Part shown: piece by piece, positions 13,210 to 22,494 of the stretch
How positions within the stretch are numbered: position 1 is the first letter of the stretch
Layout of the letters: every line of letters begins with the position of its first letter
Origin: Pseudomonas sp. Irchel s3h14
GTDB taxonomy: Bacteria; Pseudomonadota; Gammaproteobacteria; Pseudomonadales; Pseudomonadaceae
DNA length: 64,000 bases
Assembly (NCBI RefSeq): GCF_900187425.1
Contig: NZ_FYDJ01000001.1
Span: 124,001-188,000 of the forward strand
Direction: 5' to 3'
Notes under the pieces: model-generated
What the model saw: only the letters and a program-made list of their open reading frames with translations
Told to the model about the DNA's origin: nothing
Database searches by the model: none
Made by a program: the position numbers and the translations under genes

Positions 13210-14577
13210 ATGTCTTTAGAAATCGTTATCCTCGCTGCTGGTCAAGGCACTCGCATGCGTTCGGCACTGCCGAAAGTTCTGCATCCGATTGCCGGCAACT
13301 CGATGCTCGGCCATGTTATCCACAGCGCCCGGCAACTTGATCCACAGCGCATTCACGTAGTGATCGGCCATGGCGCCGATGCAGTACGCGAGCGTCTGGC
13401 GGCGGATGATCTGAATTTCGTCCTGCAGGACAAACAGCTTGGGACTGGACACGCCGTTGCTCAAGCGGTGCCTTTCATTGAGTCCGACACTGTCCTGATT
13501 CTTTATGGTGACGTGCCATTGATCGAAGTCGAGACCCTGCAGCGTCTGCTCAAGCAAGTAGCGCCGCAGCAACTGGGTTTGCTGACTGTAGAACTGGACG
13601 ACCCGACCGGCTATGGCCGCATCGTCCGCAACGCCGACGGCAAAGTGACGGCCATCGTCGAGCAGAAAGACGCCAACGAAGCCGAACGAGCGATCACTGA
13701 AGGCAACACCGGCATTCTGGCGGTGCCGTTCGCGCAATTGGCTGGTTGGATGAGCCGCCTGTCGAACAACAATGCCCAGGGCGAGTATTACCTGACCGAT
13801 GTGATCGCGATGGCAGTCAGCGATGGTCTGGTGGTGGCCACCGAGCAACCGCATGACGCCATGGAAGTGCAGGGCGCTAACGACCGCAAGCAGCTTTCCG
13901 AGCTTGAGCGTCACTATCAGCTGCGCGCCGGCCGTCGTTTGATGGCTCAGGGCGTGACCCTGCGTGACCCGGCTCGTTTTGATGTGCGCGGTGAAATCAC
14001 CGTCGGCCGCGACGTGCTGATCGACATCAACGTGATCCTCGAAGGCAAGGTCGTTATCGAGGACGACGTGGTGATCGGCCCGAACTGCGTGATCAAGGAC
14101 AGTACCTTGCGCAAAGGCGTGGTGATCAAGGCTAACAGCCACATCGAAGGTGCGATTCTCGGCGAAGGCAGCGATGCCGGCCCATTCGCTCGTTTGCGTC
14201 CAGGTACTGTGCTGGAAGCACGCGCGCATGTGGGTAACTTTGTTGAGTTGAAAAACGCTCACTTGGGCGAAGGCGCCAAGGCCGGTCATCTGACCTATCT
14301 GGGTGATGCCGAGATCGGCGCGCGTACCAACATCGGCGCGGGCACCATCACCTGCAACTACGACGGCGCGAATAAGTGGAAAACCGTGCTGGGTGAAGAT
14401 GTGTTCATCGGTTCCAACAACTCGTTGGTCGCGCCTGTGGATATCTCTTCGGGTGCGACCACTGCTGCTGGTTCGACCATTACGCAGAATGTGGATAACG
14501 CGCAGTTGGCCGTGGGCCGTGCACGGCAGAAGAATATCGATGGCTGGAAACGGCCGGAGAAGATCAAGAAAAGCTGA
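13210..14577 (+). CDS. glmU: Bifunctional UDP-N-acetylglucosamine pyrophosphorylase / glucosamine-1-phosphate N-acetyltransferase GlmU
   Basis: Catalyses the last two steps of UDP-GlcNAc synthesis for peptidoglycan and LPS. The N-terminal uridyltransferase has [18 protein letters not shown] (residues 8-25). The C-terminal left-handed beta helix (from about residue 250) has hexapeptide repeats and the acetyltransferase segment [13 protein letters not shown]. Length is 455 aa. A DnaA box lies at 13316-13324 and another at 14490-14498. glmR and glmS, also for amino sugar synthesis, follow. Confidence 0.98.
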   Translation: MSLEIVILAAGQGTRMRSALPKVLHPIAGNSMLGHVIHSARQLDPQRIHVVIGHGADAVRERLAADDLNFVLQDKQLGTGHAVAQAVPFIESDTVLILYGDVPLIEVETLQRLLKQVAPQQLGLLTVELDDPTGYGRIVRNADGKVTAIVEQKDANEAERAITEGNTGILAVPFAQLAGWMSRLSNNNAQGEYYLTDVIAMAVSDGLVVATEQPHDAMEVQGANDRKQLSELERHYQLRAGRRLMAQGVTLRDPARFDVRGEITVGRDVLIDINVILEGKVVIEDDVVIGPNCVIKDSTLRKGVVIKANSHIEGAILGEGSDAGPFARLRPGTVLEARAHVGNFVELKNAHLGEGAKAGHLTYLGDAEIGARTNIGAGTITCNYDGANKWKTVLGEDVFIGSNNSLVAPVDISSGATTAAGSTITQNVDNAQLAVGRARQKNIDGWKRPEKIKKS

Positions 14578-14578
14578 G

Positions 14579-14716
14579 TTATCCACAAGCTCATGCGGCG
14601 GTCTTGAGATCGCCTTCGCGGGCAAGCCTTGCTCCTACAAGTTTTGGGTTGTTCACATAATGTGTGACGACGCTGACCTGTAGGAGCGAGGCTTGCCCGC
14701 GATGCTTTTATCCACA
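14579..14716. repeat. REP-type inverted pair bracketed by two DnaA boxes
   Basis: Two opposed copies of a Pseudomonas REP-like sequence lie at about 14611-14640 (core TTCGCGGGCAAGCC) and 14679-14704 (core GGCTTGCCCGCGA). They can fold into a large cruciform or mRNA stem-loop. Perfect TTATCCACA boxes flank the pair at 14579-14587 and 14708-14716 on the same strand. The pair separates glmU from glmR. Confidence 0.8.
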
Positions 14717-14803
14717 GGTCTTTTTATCGCCCCACGCTTGACGAAGTTTCGCCAATAGGTTTTGATTGCTTCCGTTATCTTTCGAATCGAAACTTACCAA
14801 GCC

Positions 14804-15580
14804 ATGTCGAAACGCAATACACCTCAACGCCGTCACAACATCCTCGCCTTGCTCAATGAGCAGGGCGAAGTCAGTGTGGATGAGCTGGCCAAGCGCTTCG
14901 AAACGTCGGAAGTTACGATCCGCAAGGATCTCGCGGCGCTTGAGAGCAACGGCTTACTGCTGCGCCGTTATGGCGGAGCGATCACCCTGCCTCAAGAGCT
15001 GGTGGCCGACCTTGGTCAGCCGGTGTCCAAATACAAGCAGGCTATCGCCCGCGCCGCCGTTACGCGGATTCGCGAGCATGCGCGGATCATCATCGACAGC
15101 GGCAGCACCACGGCGGCGATGATTCCGGAACTCGGCCAGCAGCCGGGCCTGGTCGTGATGACCAACTCCCTGCATGTCGCCAATGCCTTGAGCGAACTTG
15201 AGCATGAGCCGGTACTGTTGATGACCGGCGGCACTTGGGACCCGCATTCCGAGTCCTTTCAGGGGCAGGTGGCCGAGCAGGTCCTACGCTCTTACGATTT
15301 CGACCAGTTGTTCATCGGTGCCGACGGCATCGACCTGGTTCGCGGTACCACCACCTTCAACGAACTGCTGGGGCTGAGCCGGGTCATGGCTGAAGTCGCC
15401 CGGGAAGTGGTTGTCATGGTGGAGGCCGACAAGATCGGCCGCAAGATTCCCAACCTGGAGCTGCCCTGGAGCAGCGTCCATACCCTTATTACCGATGATC
15501 GCCTGCCGCTTGAGGCACGGGATCAGATTCAGGCCCGCGGAATCAACTTGATCCTCGCGGCTGTCAATCAGGAGAAATAG
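14804..15580 (+). CDS. glmR: DeoR-family transcriptional regulator upstream of glmS (GlmR)
   Basis: DeoR/GlpR-type regulator of 258 aa. The N-terminal winged helix-turn-helix reads [20 protein letters not shown], then [14 protein letters not shown]. The C-terminal sugar-phosphate sensor domain (ISOCOT fold) includes [15 protein letters not shown] chose ATG 14804 (MSKRNTPQ); an open frame extends to 14762 but lacks family similarity there. It is separated from glmS by one base, with AGGAGA at 15570-15575 serving glmS. The position matches the gene named glmR in P. aeruginosa; control of glmS is inferred from that. Confidence 0.88.
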   Translation: MSKRNTPQRRHNILALLNEQGEVSVDELAKRFETSEVTIRKDLAALESNGLLLRRYGGAITLPQELVADLGQPVSKYKQAIARAAVTRIREHARIIIDSGSTTAAMIPELGQQPGLVVMTNSLHVANALSELEHEPVLLMTGGTWDPHSESFQGQVAEQVLRSYDFDQLFIGADGIDLVRGTTTFNELLGLSRVMAEVAREVVVMVEADKIGRKIPNLELPWSSVHTLITDDRLPLEARDQIQARGINLILAAVNQEK

Positions 15581-15581
15581 C

Positions 15582-17414
15582 ATGTGTGGAATTGTCGGCG
15601 CAGTCGCAGAACGTAATATCACCGCCATCCTGCTCGAAGGCCTGAAACGCCTGGAATACCGTGGCTATGACAGTGCAGGTGTAGCGGTCTACACCAATGA
15701 CCAAAAGCTTGAGCGCCTGCGTCGCCCGGGCAAGGTCAGTGAATTGGAACAGGCGCTGGCCGAAGAACCGCTGGTCGGCCGCCTGGGTATTGCCCACACC
15801 CGCTGGGCCACTCACGGCGCGCCGTGTGAGCGCAACGCTCACCCGCATTTCTCCGGTGATCTGGCGGTGGTGCACAACGGCATCATCGAGAACCACGAAG
15901 CCCTGCGCGAGCAACTGAAAGCTTTGGGTCACGTGTTCACCTCGGACACCGACACCGAAGTCATTGCTCACCTGTTGAACCACAAACTCAAGGATCTGCC
16001 TGATCTGACCGTGGCCCTGAAGGCTACTGTCAAAGAGCTGCACGGTGCATACGGCTTGGCGGTCATCAGCGCTCAGCAACCGGATCGTCTGGTTGCGGCC
16101 CGCAGCGGCAGCCCGCTGGTCATCGGTCTGGGCATGGGTGAAAACTTCCTGGCTTCCGATCAACTGGCCCTGCGCCAGGTCACTGACCGCTTCATGTACC
16201 TGGAAGAAGGCGATATCGCCGAAATTCGCCGCGACAGCGTGCAAATCTGGGACGTTAGCGGCCAAGTGGTCGAACGTGAGTCGGTGCAGTACCGCGATGG
16301 CGCCGAAGCCGCCGACAAGGGCGAATTCCGCCACTTCATGCTCAAGGAAATTCACGAGCAACCGGCCGTGGTGCAGCGCACTCTGGAAGGTCGCATTAGC
16401 CAGAATCAAGTACTGGTGCAAGCGTTCGGTCCACAGGCTGCCGAGCTGTTCGCCAAAGTGCGTAACGTGCAGATCGTCGCGTGCGGCACCAGTTACCACG
16501 CCGGCATGGTTGCCCGTTACTGGCTCGAAGAACTGGCCGGCATCCCGTGCCAGGTCGAAGTCGCCAGCGAATTCCGCTACCGCAAGGTGGTGGTGCAGGC
16601 CGACACCCTGTTCGTGACCATCTCCCAGTCCGGCGAAACCGCCGACACCCTGGCTGCCCTGCGCAACGCCAAGGAGTTGGGTTACCTCGCCAGCCTGGCG
16701 ATTTGCAACGTCGGCATCAGCTCATTGGTGCGTGAATCCGATCTGACTCTGCTGACCCAGGCCGGTCGCGAAATCGGCGTGGCCTCGACCAAAGCCTTTA
16801 CCACTCAGTTGGTCGGTCTGCTGTTGCTGACCCTGTCCTTGGGTCAGGTTCACGGCACGTTGGCCAAAGGCGTCGAAGCCACATTGGTTGAAGAGCTGCG
16901 TCGCCTGCCAACCCGCCTCGGCGAAGCCCTGGCCATGGACGGCACCGTCGAAAAAATCGCCGAGCTGTTCGCCGAGAAAAACCACACCCTGTTCCTCGGT
17001 CGTGGCGCGCAATTCCCGGTGGCGATGGAAGGGGCGCTCAAGCTCAAGGAAATCTCCTACATCCACGCCGAAGCCTATCCGGCCGGCGAGCTGAAACACG
17101 GTCCGTTGGCGCTTGTGGATAACGACATGCCAGTGGTCACCGTGGCACCGAACAACGAGCTGCTGGAGAAGTTGAAATCCAACCTCCAGGAAGTCCGCGC
17201 CCGTGGCGGCGAGCTGATCGTCTTCGCAGACGAGCAGGCCGGCATGACCAATGGCGAAGGCACGCACGTTGTGCAAATGCCACACATCCACGACATCCTG
17301 TCGCCGATCCTCTACACCATTCCGCTGCAGTTGCTCTCGTATTACGTTGCCGTGTTGAAAGGCACCGACGTTGACCAACCGCGTAACCTGGCGAAGTCGG
17401 TGACGGTGGAATAA
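15582..17414 (+). CDS. glmS: Glutamine--fructose-6-phosphate aminotransferase (isomerizing) GlmS
   Basis: First committed step of hexosamine synthesis: fructose-6-phosphate plus glutamine gives glucosamine-6-phosphate. The 610-aa product starts MCGIVG with the Cys nucleophile exposed after Met removal. The glutaminase domain (1-240) is followed by two SIS sugar-isomerase domains ([17 protein letters not shown]) and the C-terminal KSVTVE typical of the family. The sequence downstream of the C-terminal end of glmS, where Tn7 inserts in many bacteria, carries no insertion here. Perfect DnaA boxes lie at 17114-17122 and just after the stop at 17416-17424. Confidence 0.99.
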   Translation: MCGIVGAVAERNITAILLEGLKRLEYRGYDSAGVAVYTNDQKLERLRRPGKVSELEQALAEEPLVGRLGIAHTRWATHGAPCERNAHPHFSGDLAVVHNGIIENHEALREQLKALGHVFTSDTDTEVIAHLLNHKLKDLPDLTVALKATVKELHGAYGLAVISAQQPDRLVAARSGSPLVIGLGMGENFLASDQLALRQVTDRFMYLEEGDIAEIRRDSVQIWDVSGQVVERESVQYRDGAEAADKGEFRHFMLKEIHEQPAVVQRTLEGRISQNQVLVQAFGPQAAELFAKVRNVQIVACGTSYHAGMVARYWLEELAGIPCQVEVASEFRYRKVVVQADTLFVTISQSGETADTLAALRNAKELGYLASLAICNVGISSLVRESDLTLLTQAGREIGVASTKAFTTQLVGLLLLTLSLGQVHGTLAKGVEATLVEELRRLPTRLGEALAMDGTVEKIAELFAEKNHTLFLGRGAQFPVAMEGALKLKEISYIHAEAYPAGELKHGPLALVDNDMPVVTVAPNNELLEKLKSNLQEVRARGGELIVFADEQAGMTNGEGTHVVQMPHIHDILSPILYTIPLQLLSYYVAVLKGTDVDQPRNLAKSVTVE

Positions 17415-17437
17415 GTTATCCACAGGTGATGGAACAT

Positions 17438-17470
17438 TAAAAATCGCAGCCTACGGTTGCGATTTTTTTT
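17438..17470 (+). terminator. Rho-independent terminator of glmS
   Basis: AAAAATCGCAGCC / GTTGCGATTTTT pair around TACG and run into eight Ts (17463-17470). The structure lies 24 bp after the glmS stop and ends 22 bp before the next start codon. Confidence 0.9.
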
Positions 17471-17491
17471 ATCTGAATTGAGGACACGCCC

Positions 17492-18394
17492 ATGGACCGA
17501 TTCCAGGAAATGCAGGTCTTCGCTGCCGTCGCCCAAGACCAAGGCTTCTCGGCGGCGGCGCGGCGTCTGGGCCTGTCGGCCGCCAGCGTCACTCGCGCCG
17601 TGGCGGCGCTGGAGAAACGCATCGGCACGTTGCTGCTGACGCGCACCACCCGCAGTGTGCATTTGAGCGAGGCGGGTCAGCGTTACCTGGAAGACTGTCG
17701 GAGGATTCTCGCCGAGGTGCAGGAAGCCGAGGACTCGGCAGCGGGCAGTCATACCCAACCACGTGGGCAACTGACAATTACTGCGCCGGTGTTGTTCGGT
17801 GAGCAGTTTGTCACGCCAGTGATGGTGAATTATCTGACGCAATTTCCTGAGGTCAGCATCAATGGGTTGCTGGTCGACCGAGTAGTCAGCATGGTCGAGG
17901 AGGGCATTGATGTCGCCGTGCGCATCGGTGAGTTGCCCGACAGTAATCAGCACGCGATTCGCGTGGGTGAGGTTCGGCGGGTGATTTGCGGCTCGCCAGA
18001 ATTCCTGGCGGCCAATGGTCGACCTCGACATCCTCAGGATCTGGCTCAGGCGCCGGTTATTGCGACGTCCTCTATCGGTCAGTCGAGAACCTGGCCGTTC
18101 CTCGAAGGGGGAGAGCCGCTGAGTGTTCGACCAGCGCCGCGCCTGGTGGTGACGGCGAATCAGGCGGCTATTACGGCGGCGTGCCTGGGTTTGGGGCTGA
18201 CCCGGGTTCTGTCTTATCAGGTCGCGAGCAAAGTCGCCTCCGGTGAGCTGGAAATCGTTCTGGCTGACTTCGAACTGCCGCCATTGCCTATCCATGTGGT
18301 CTATCAAGGCGGGCGCAAGGCCCCTGCGCGGATCCGTAGTTTTGTGGATTTTGCGGTGAGCGCGCTACGTGAGCATCCGTCCTTGCAGGCGTGA
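17492..18394 (+). CDS. LysR-family transcriptional regulator
   Basis: DNA-binding regulator of 300 aa. The winged helix-turn-helix occupies residues 1-60 (FAAVAQDQGFSAAARRLGLS, then SVTRAVAALEKRIG). The effector domain from about residue 90 starts GQLTITAPVLFGEQFV. The family position suggests control of the downstream glutathione S-transferase and flavoprotein genes on the same strand. A perfect 9-bp inverted repeat at 18399-18419, only 5 bases after its stop, has the spacing of a LysR-type site. The ligand cannot be told from sequence. Confidence 0.92.
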   Translation: MDRFQEMQVFAAVAQDQGFSAAARRLGLSAASVTRAVAALEKRIGTLLLTRTTRSVHLSEAGQRYLEDCRRILAEVQEAEDSAAGSHTQPRGQLTITAPVLFGEQFVTPVMVNYLTQFPEVSINGLLVDRVVSMVEEGIDVAVRIGELPDSNQHAIRVGEVRRVICGSPEFLAANGRPRHPQDLAQAPVIATSSIGQSRTWPFLEGGEPLSVRPAPRLVVTANQAAITAACLGLGLTRVLSYQVASKVASGELEIVLADFELPPLPIHVVYQGGRKAPARIRSFVDFAVSALREHPSLQA

Positions 18395-18398
18395 TGGT

Positions 18399-18419
18399 TT
18401 ATTTCACTGGGTGAAATAA
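18399..18419. promoter_or_regulatory. Perfect palindrome, candidate LysR operator before the GST gene
   Basis: TTATTTCAC (18399-18407) and GTGAAATAA (18411-18419) are perfect inverted arms around TGG, and contain the T-N11-A pattern of LysR sites. It lies between the LysR stop and the GST start (107 bp upstream of the latter). It lacks the GC stem and T-run of a terminator. Confidence 0.6.
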
Positions 18420-18525
18420 TGGATTGCGTTGGCTGGTTATTCTGTTGTTTTGGTTGCGGGTGGAAGATAGCACCCCATCGGTGCTGAACACTGCTCAACA
18501 GCGCCACCACCCAACGGAGTCGACC

Positions 18526-19152
18526 ATGCAAGCGATCAAACTCTACAACTTCCCACGTTCCGGCCACGCTCACCGTGTAGAGCTGATGCTGTCCCTGCTG
18601 CATCTGCCGACCGAGCTAATCTTTGTCGACTTGCCGAAGGGCGCGCACAAACAGCCGGATTTCCTCGCGCTCAACGCTTTTGGTCAAATTCCGGTCATCG
18701 ATGATCAAGGCGTGGTGCTGGCCGACTCCAACGCGATTCTGGTTTATCTGGCGCAAAAATATGGCAACGGCCGTTGGTTGCCAGCCGATCCGGTCGGGGC
18801 GGCCAAGGTGCAGCGCTGGTTGTCGATTGCCGCTGGGCCGATTGCCTTTGGCCCCGCCAGAGCGAGGCTGATCACGGTGTTTGGGGCGGCTTACAACGCT
18901 GAAGAGGTGATTGCTTATTCCCACACCGTGCTCAAAGTGATCGATCAGGAACTGGCCGCGACGCCGTATCTGGCCGGCGCCGAGCCAACCATTGCCGACG
19001 TTTCGGCCTACAGCTACATCGCCCATGCGCCAGAAGGCAACGTGTCCCTGGAGGACTACGCCAACATCCGCGCCTGGTTGGCGCGGATCGAAGCGTTGCC
19101 AGGGTTTGTCGGCATGCCGCGCACCGTTGCCGGTCTGCAAAAAACTGCCTGA
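18526..19152 (+). CDS. Glutathione S-transferase family protein
   Basis: Cytosolic GST of 208 aa. The thioredoxin-fold N-domain shows [15 protein letters not shown] with a candidate catalytic Ser near residue 12, the cis-Pro motif GQIPVIDD and the glutathione gamma-glutamyl-binding segment [14 protein letters not shown]. The helical C-domain contains the [13 protein letters not shown] motif common to the family. ATG 18526 fits the domain start; a longer frame from 18424 would run through non-conserved sequence. Substrate is unknown. It likely forms a unit with the flavoprotein 63 bp downstream. Confidence 0.93.
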   Translation: MQAIKLYNFPRSGHAHRVELMLSLLHLPTELIFVDLPKGAHKQPDFLALNAFGQIPVIDDQGVVLADSNAILVYLAQKYGNGRWLPADPVGAAKVQRWLSIAAGPIAFGPARARLITVFGAAYNAEEVIAYSHTVLKVIDQELAATPYLAGAEPTIADVSAYSYIAHAPEGNVSLEDYANIRAWLARIEALPGFVGMPRTVAGLQKTA

Positions 19153-19215
19153 TGCTTACGGCCCGACACTCTCGGGTCGTTCACACTGCGCCGATGGCGC
19201 AGGGGAGAAGTCGTT

Positions 19216-21246
19216 GTGGACCGTTCACCCTGGCACGCCGGCGAGAAAAAATTGCAGGCTCATGTGGGCATTGCCGAGCGAATGGAGGTGCTCGGTCGTA
19301 AGGTGATTCGCAGCGAGATGCCGGATCAGCACCGCACGTTCTATGAGCAACTGCCGTTCATGTTGTACGGCGCGGTGGATGCCGATGGTAATCCCTGGGC
19401 CAGTATTCTTGAAGGGCCACCGGGTTTCGCTCACTCGCCCGAGCCGGGCACACTGCAATTTCGCAGCCTGCCGGGCGCTGATGATCCGGCGCAATTGACG
19501 GAGGGTGCGGCGATCGGCCTGCTGGGGATCGAACTGCACACCCGGCGCCGCAACCGCGTCAACGGCCGAGTCGGCGCGATGACGGCAAGCGGCTTTGATG
19601 TGACGGTGGAGCAATCCTTCGGCAATTGCCCGCAATACATCCAATTGCGGCAGTTTCGCTCGGTGCCGTTGGCGGATCCGTCGACTCGCCTCGCGCAACA
19701 CCTCAACGGGCTGGATGATGCGTCGAAAGCCCTGATCGCGGGAGCCGATACGTTCTTTGTCGCCAGTTACGTGGACGTTGATGGGCAACGCTCGGTGGAT
19801 GTTTCTCACCGCGGCGGCCAGGCCGGTTTCGTACAGGTAGAAGGCAATCGCCTGACCATTCCGGATTTCGCCGGCAACCTGTTTTTCAACACCTTGGGCA
19901 ACCTGCTGCTCAATCCCCGGGCCGGTTTGCTGTTTGTCGATTTCAATTCGGGAGACCTGCTGCACCTCAGCGGTCGCACCGAAGTCATTCTTGAAGGCCC
20001 ACAGGTCGAGGCGTTTCAAGGGGCTGAGCGCTTGTGGACAGTCGAGGTGGAAAGCGTGGTGCGTCGGCCCGGCGCGCTTGCTCTGCGCTGGCGCTTCGAC
20101 GGCGTGTCTCCCACCAGTTTGCTGACCGGCACTTGGGAGCAGGCCAACGCTCGTCTGCAAGCCCAGGCGTTGGGCGATCGTTGGCGGCCGCTGCGGGTGG
20201 CGCGTATCAAAGAGGAAAGCCACAACATCCGCTCGATCTATCTGGAGCCTGCCGATGGCGCGGGGTTGCCAGTGTTTCAGGCCGGGCAGCATTTGCCGCT
20301 GCGCTTCAACATTGCCGGCGAGGTGCACATCCGCACTTACAGCCTGTCGAGTGCGCCGTCCGATGATTTTTTCCGCATCAGCGTGAAGCGTGAAGGTTTG
20401 GTGTCTTCGCATCTGCATGAGCAGGTTCGTGTCGGTGATCTGTTGGAGGCCCGTGCGCCTCAAGGGCATTTCACCGTGGCACCTAATGAACGTCGGCCGC
20501 TGGTGCTTCTGGCTGCTGGTGTCGGCATCACACCGCTGCTGTCGATGCTGCGCGAGGTGGTTTATCAAGGCCTGCGCACCCGCCGCATCCGGCCGACCTG
20601 GTTTTTCCAGAGTTCGCGCACGCTGGCCGATCAAGTGTTTCGTCCTGAGCTGGATCGATTGCTCGACGGTGCGGGTGACGCGGTCAGGGTGCTGCGTCTG
20701 GTGAGTCAGCCGGAAGCCGGGGCTTTGGAAGGTGAGGATTTCGACCTGAGCGGGCGGATCGATACCGCGCTGCTCAAGACCCTCCTTGAAGTGGAGGACT
20801 ACGATCAGCTGGATTTTGTCCTCTGCGGTCCGGGCAGTTTTACCCAGGGGCTGTACGACGGCCTGCGGGAACTGGACATCCGTGATGCAAGGATTCACGC
20901 CGAAACCTTTGGCCCCTCGACCTTGCGCCGAGTGCCGGACCCCGACGCGGTGGTCATCGAGCAACCGCCCGCTGCTACCACCTCCGTGCCGGTGGTGTTT
21001 CAGCGCTCGGCTAAGGAGGCCCGCTGGCAACCTAACGGTGGAAGTTTGCTGGAGTTGGCGGAAAGCCGAGGGTTGCGCCCGGAATTCAGTTGTCGCGGTG
21101 GTTCCTGCGGGACCTGCAAGACTCGCCTGATCAGCGGCCAGGTGAGTTATCCACAGCCGCCAGCCGAAGTGCCGGACGACGGACAAGTGCTGATTTGTTG
21201 TGCGATTCCGGCGCAGGGGTCGCAGCCTTTGGTCCTCGACCTGTAG
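19216..21246 (+). CDS. Fusion flavoprotein: PNPOx-like split barrel + ferredoxin reductase + 2Fe-2S domain
   Basis: A 676-aa protein in three modules. Residues 1 to about 310 resemble the FMN-binding split barrel of pyridoxamine-phosphate-oxidase-like proteins. Residues about 320-560 form an FAD/NAD(P)H reductase, with RTYSLSSAPSDD for FAD, LLAAGVGITPLLSML for NAD(P) and CGPGSF near the end. Residues about 590-676 form a plant-type 2Fe-2S domain with FSCRGGSCGTCKTRL and a distal Cys (LICCAIP). An NAD(P)H to FAD to FeS to FMN electron path is inferred; the substrate is unknown. The GTG start follows GGGGAG at 19202-19207. Linkage to a GST hints at detoxification. Confidence 0.9.
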   Translation: MDRSPWHAGEKKLQAHVGIAERMEVLGRKVIRSEMPDQHRTFYEQLPFMLYGAVDADGNPWASILEGPPGFAHSPEPGTLQFRSLPGADDPAQLTEGAAIGLLGIELHTRRRNRVNGRVGAMTASGFDVTVEQSFGNCPQYIQLRQFRSVPLADPSTRLAQHLNGLDDASKALIAGADTFFVASYVDVDGQRSVDVSHRGGQAGFVQVEGNRLTIPDFAGNLFFNTLGNLLLNPRAGLLFVDFNSGDLLHLSGRTEVILEGPQVEAFQGAERLWTVEVESVVRRPGALALRWRFDGVSPTSLLTGTWEQANARLQAQALGDRWRPLRVARIKEESHNIRSIYLEPADGAGLPVFQAGQHLPLRFNIAGEVHIRTYSLSSAPSDDFFRISVKREGLVSSHLHEQVRVGDLLEARAPQGHFTVAPNERRPLVLLAAGVGITPLLSMLREVVYQGLRTRRIRPTWFFQSSRTLADQVFRPELDRLLDGAGDAVRVLRLVSQPEAGALEGEDFDLSGRIDTALLKTLLEVEDYDQLDFVLCGPGSFTQGLYDGLRELDIRDARIHAETFGPSTLRRVPDPDAVVIEQPPAATTSVPVVFQRSAKEARWQPNGGSLLELAESRGLRPEFSCRGGSCGTCKTRLISGQVSYPQPPAEVPDDGQVLICCAIPAQGSQPLVLDL

Positions 21247-21297
21247 CATCTGCCGAACGCAGCTTCTGGCCGCTGCGATAAGGGATCAGATTCGGTT

Positions 21298-22494
21298 ATG
21301 TATTTTTTCGCTCGTCTGTCGGCGTTGATTGTCGCGGTGGCATTGCTCAACGGTTGCGAACGACAGGACGCGCCACCGCTCGATCAGCAACTCTACGTCT
21401 GGCAACGGCAATGGACACCGGCCCACGAAGCGGCGCTGAGGGACAGCCGCGCTGACTTTTCCACCCTGCGGGTGCTGGCCTTGCAGGCATTCCCTGAGGC
21501 GGGTTGGAGCCGGGCGCGGATTGACCCGGCGCTACTCAAGCGTGATGGTCGGCCGCTGATCGCGGTGATTCGTCTCGACGGCCAACTCAAGTCGCTGGAT
21601 CGGGACGCAGTCACCGCGCAGATCCTGCAGGTACTCGACGATTGGCAAGTGCAGGGCCTGAATCTCTCCGGTGTGGAAATCGACCACGATGCCGGTAATG
21701 CTCGGCTACCGGCCTACCGCGAATTTCTTACGCATCTGCGCGCAGTTTTGCCGGCCACTATTGCGCTGAGCATCACCGCGTTGCCGGCCTGGCTCGACAG
21801 TCCCGAATTGTCGGCATTGTTATCCACAGTCGACAGCAGCGTGTTGCAGGTGCACGCGGTGAGCGATCCGCGTCTTGGCTTGTTCGACCCGGATCTGGCC
21901 CGACAATGGGCCAAGGCCTGGAGCCGCATCACTTCGAAACCGTTCTATCTGGCGCTGCCGGCCTATGGTGTGGCGTTGCTGCCGGGTGGCACCGGTGCGC
22001 CGGTAGTGGAAAGCGAAGTGCCCATCGAACGGGGTGGCAAGCGTCGGGAATTGCTCGCCGATCCGCAGCAACTGAGCCGACTCGGGACCGAGTTGCGCAA
22101 CGATCCACCGGCGCATCTGGCGGGCCTGATCTGGTTTCGTCTGCCGCTGGCCAACGACCGCCGGGCCTGGAGTCTGACGACCCTGAGCGCCGTGGCGCGT
22201 GGCGATGCCCTCGATAGTCGACTGGCGTTGAAACTCTCGGTGCAGAACGACCTCTATGACATCAGCCTCAGCAATCAGGGCAACCTCGACAGCGCATGGC
22301 CCGAACGCCTGACACTCGCGGTGCAGGGTTGTGACGGTGCCGATGCGCTGGCCGGTTATGCGTTGCAACAGCGTCCGGATCTGCTTACCTTCACCCGCCT
22401 GCGCGACGGTCGAATACCGGCCGGCGGGCAGCGCGCCGTGGGTTGGGCTCGTTGCGCACATATTGATCAAGGAGGTTCGAATGTTTACCCGTAA
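21298..22494 (+). CDS. DUF3142 domain lipoprotein
   Basis: A 398-aa envelope protein of unknown function. The N-terminus is a lipoprotein signal: a hydrophobic stretch ending in LLNGC, with the lipidated Cys at residue 20. The body matches the DUF3142 family, with a TIM-barrel-like run including IALSITALPAWLDSP and FYLALPAYGVALL. A glycosidase-like fold is plausible, but no catalytic residues are assigned. It overlaps the following gene by 14 bases, so the pair is co-translated. Perfect DnaA boxes occur at 21147-21155 (in the gene before) and 21820-21828 (here). Confidence 0.8.
   Translation: MYFFARLSALIVAVALLNGCERQDAPPLDQQLYVWQRQWTPAHEAALRDSRADFSTLRVLALQAFPEAGWSRARIDPALLKRDGRPLIAVIRLDGQLKSLDRDAVTAQILQVLDDWQVQGLNLSGVEIDHDAGNARLPAYREFLTHLRAVLPATIALSITALPAWLDSPELSALLSTVDSSVLQVHAVSDPRLGLFDPDLARQWAKAWSRITSKPFYLALPAYGVALLPGGTGAPVVESEVPIERGGKRRELLADPQQLSRLGTELRNDPPAHLAGLIWFRLPLANDRRAWSLTTLSAVARGDALDSRLALKLSVQNDLYDISLSNQGNLDSAWPERLTLAVQGCDGADALAGYALQQRPDLLTFTRLRDGRIPAGGQRAVGWARCAHIDQGGSNVYP

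Noticed and set aside
17415..17491. Possible Tn7-type insertion downstream of glmS
   Set aside because: Only a terminator and a DnaA box are present; no transposon ends or transposase genes.
17757..17770. CCACGTGG core considered as a third parS
   Set aside because: Only the central 8 bases match; the outer arms are not palindromic.
19225..21249. Open frame of 674 codons opposite the fusion flavoprotein
   Set aside because: Complete antisense overlap with a three-domain protein and no recognisable motif.
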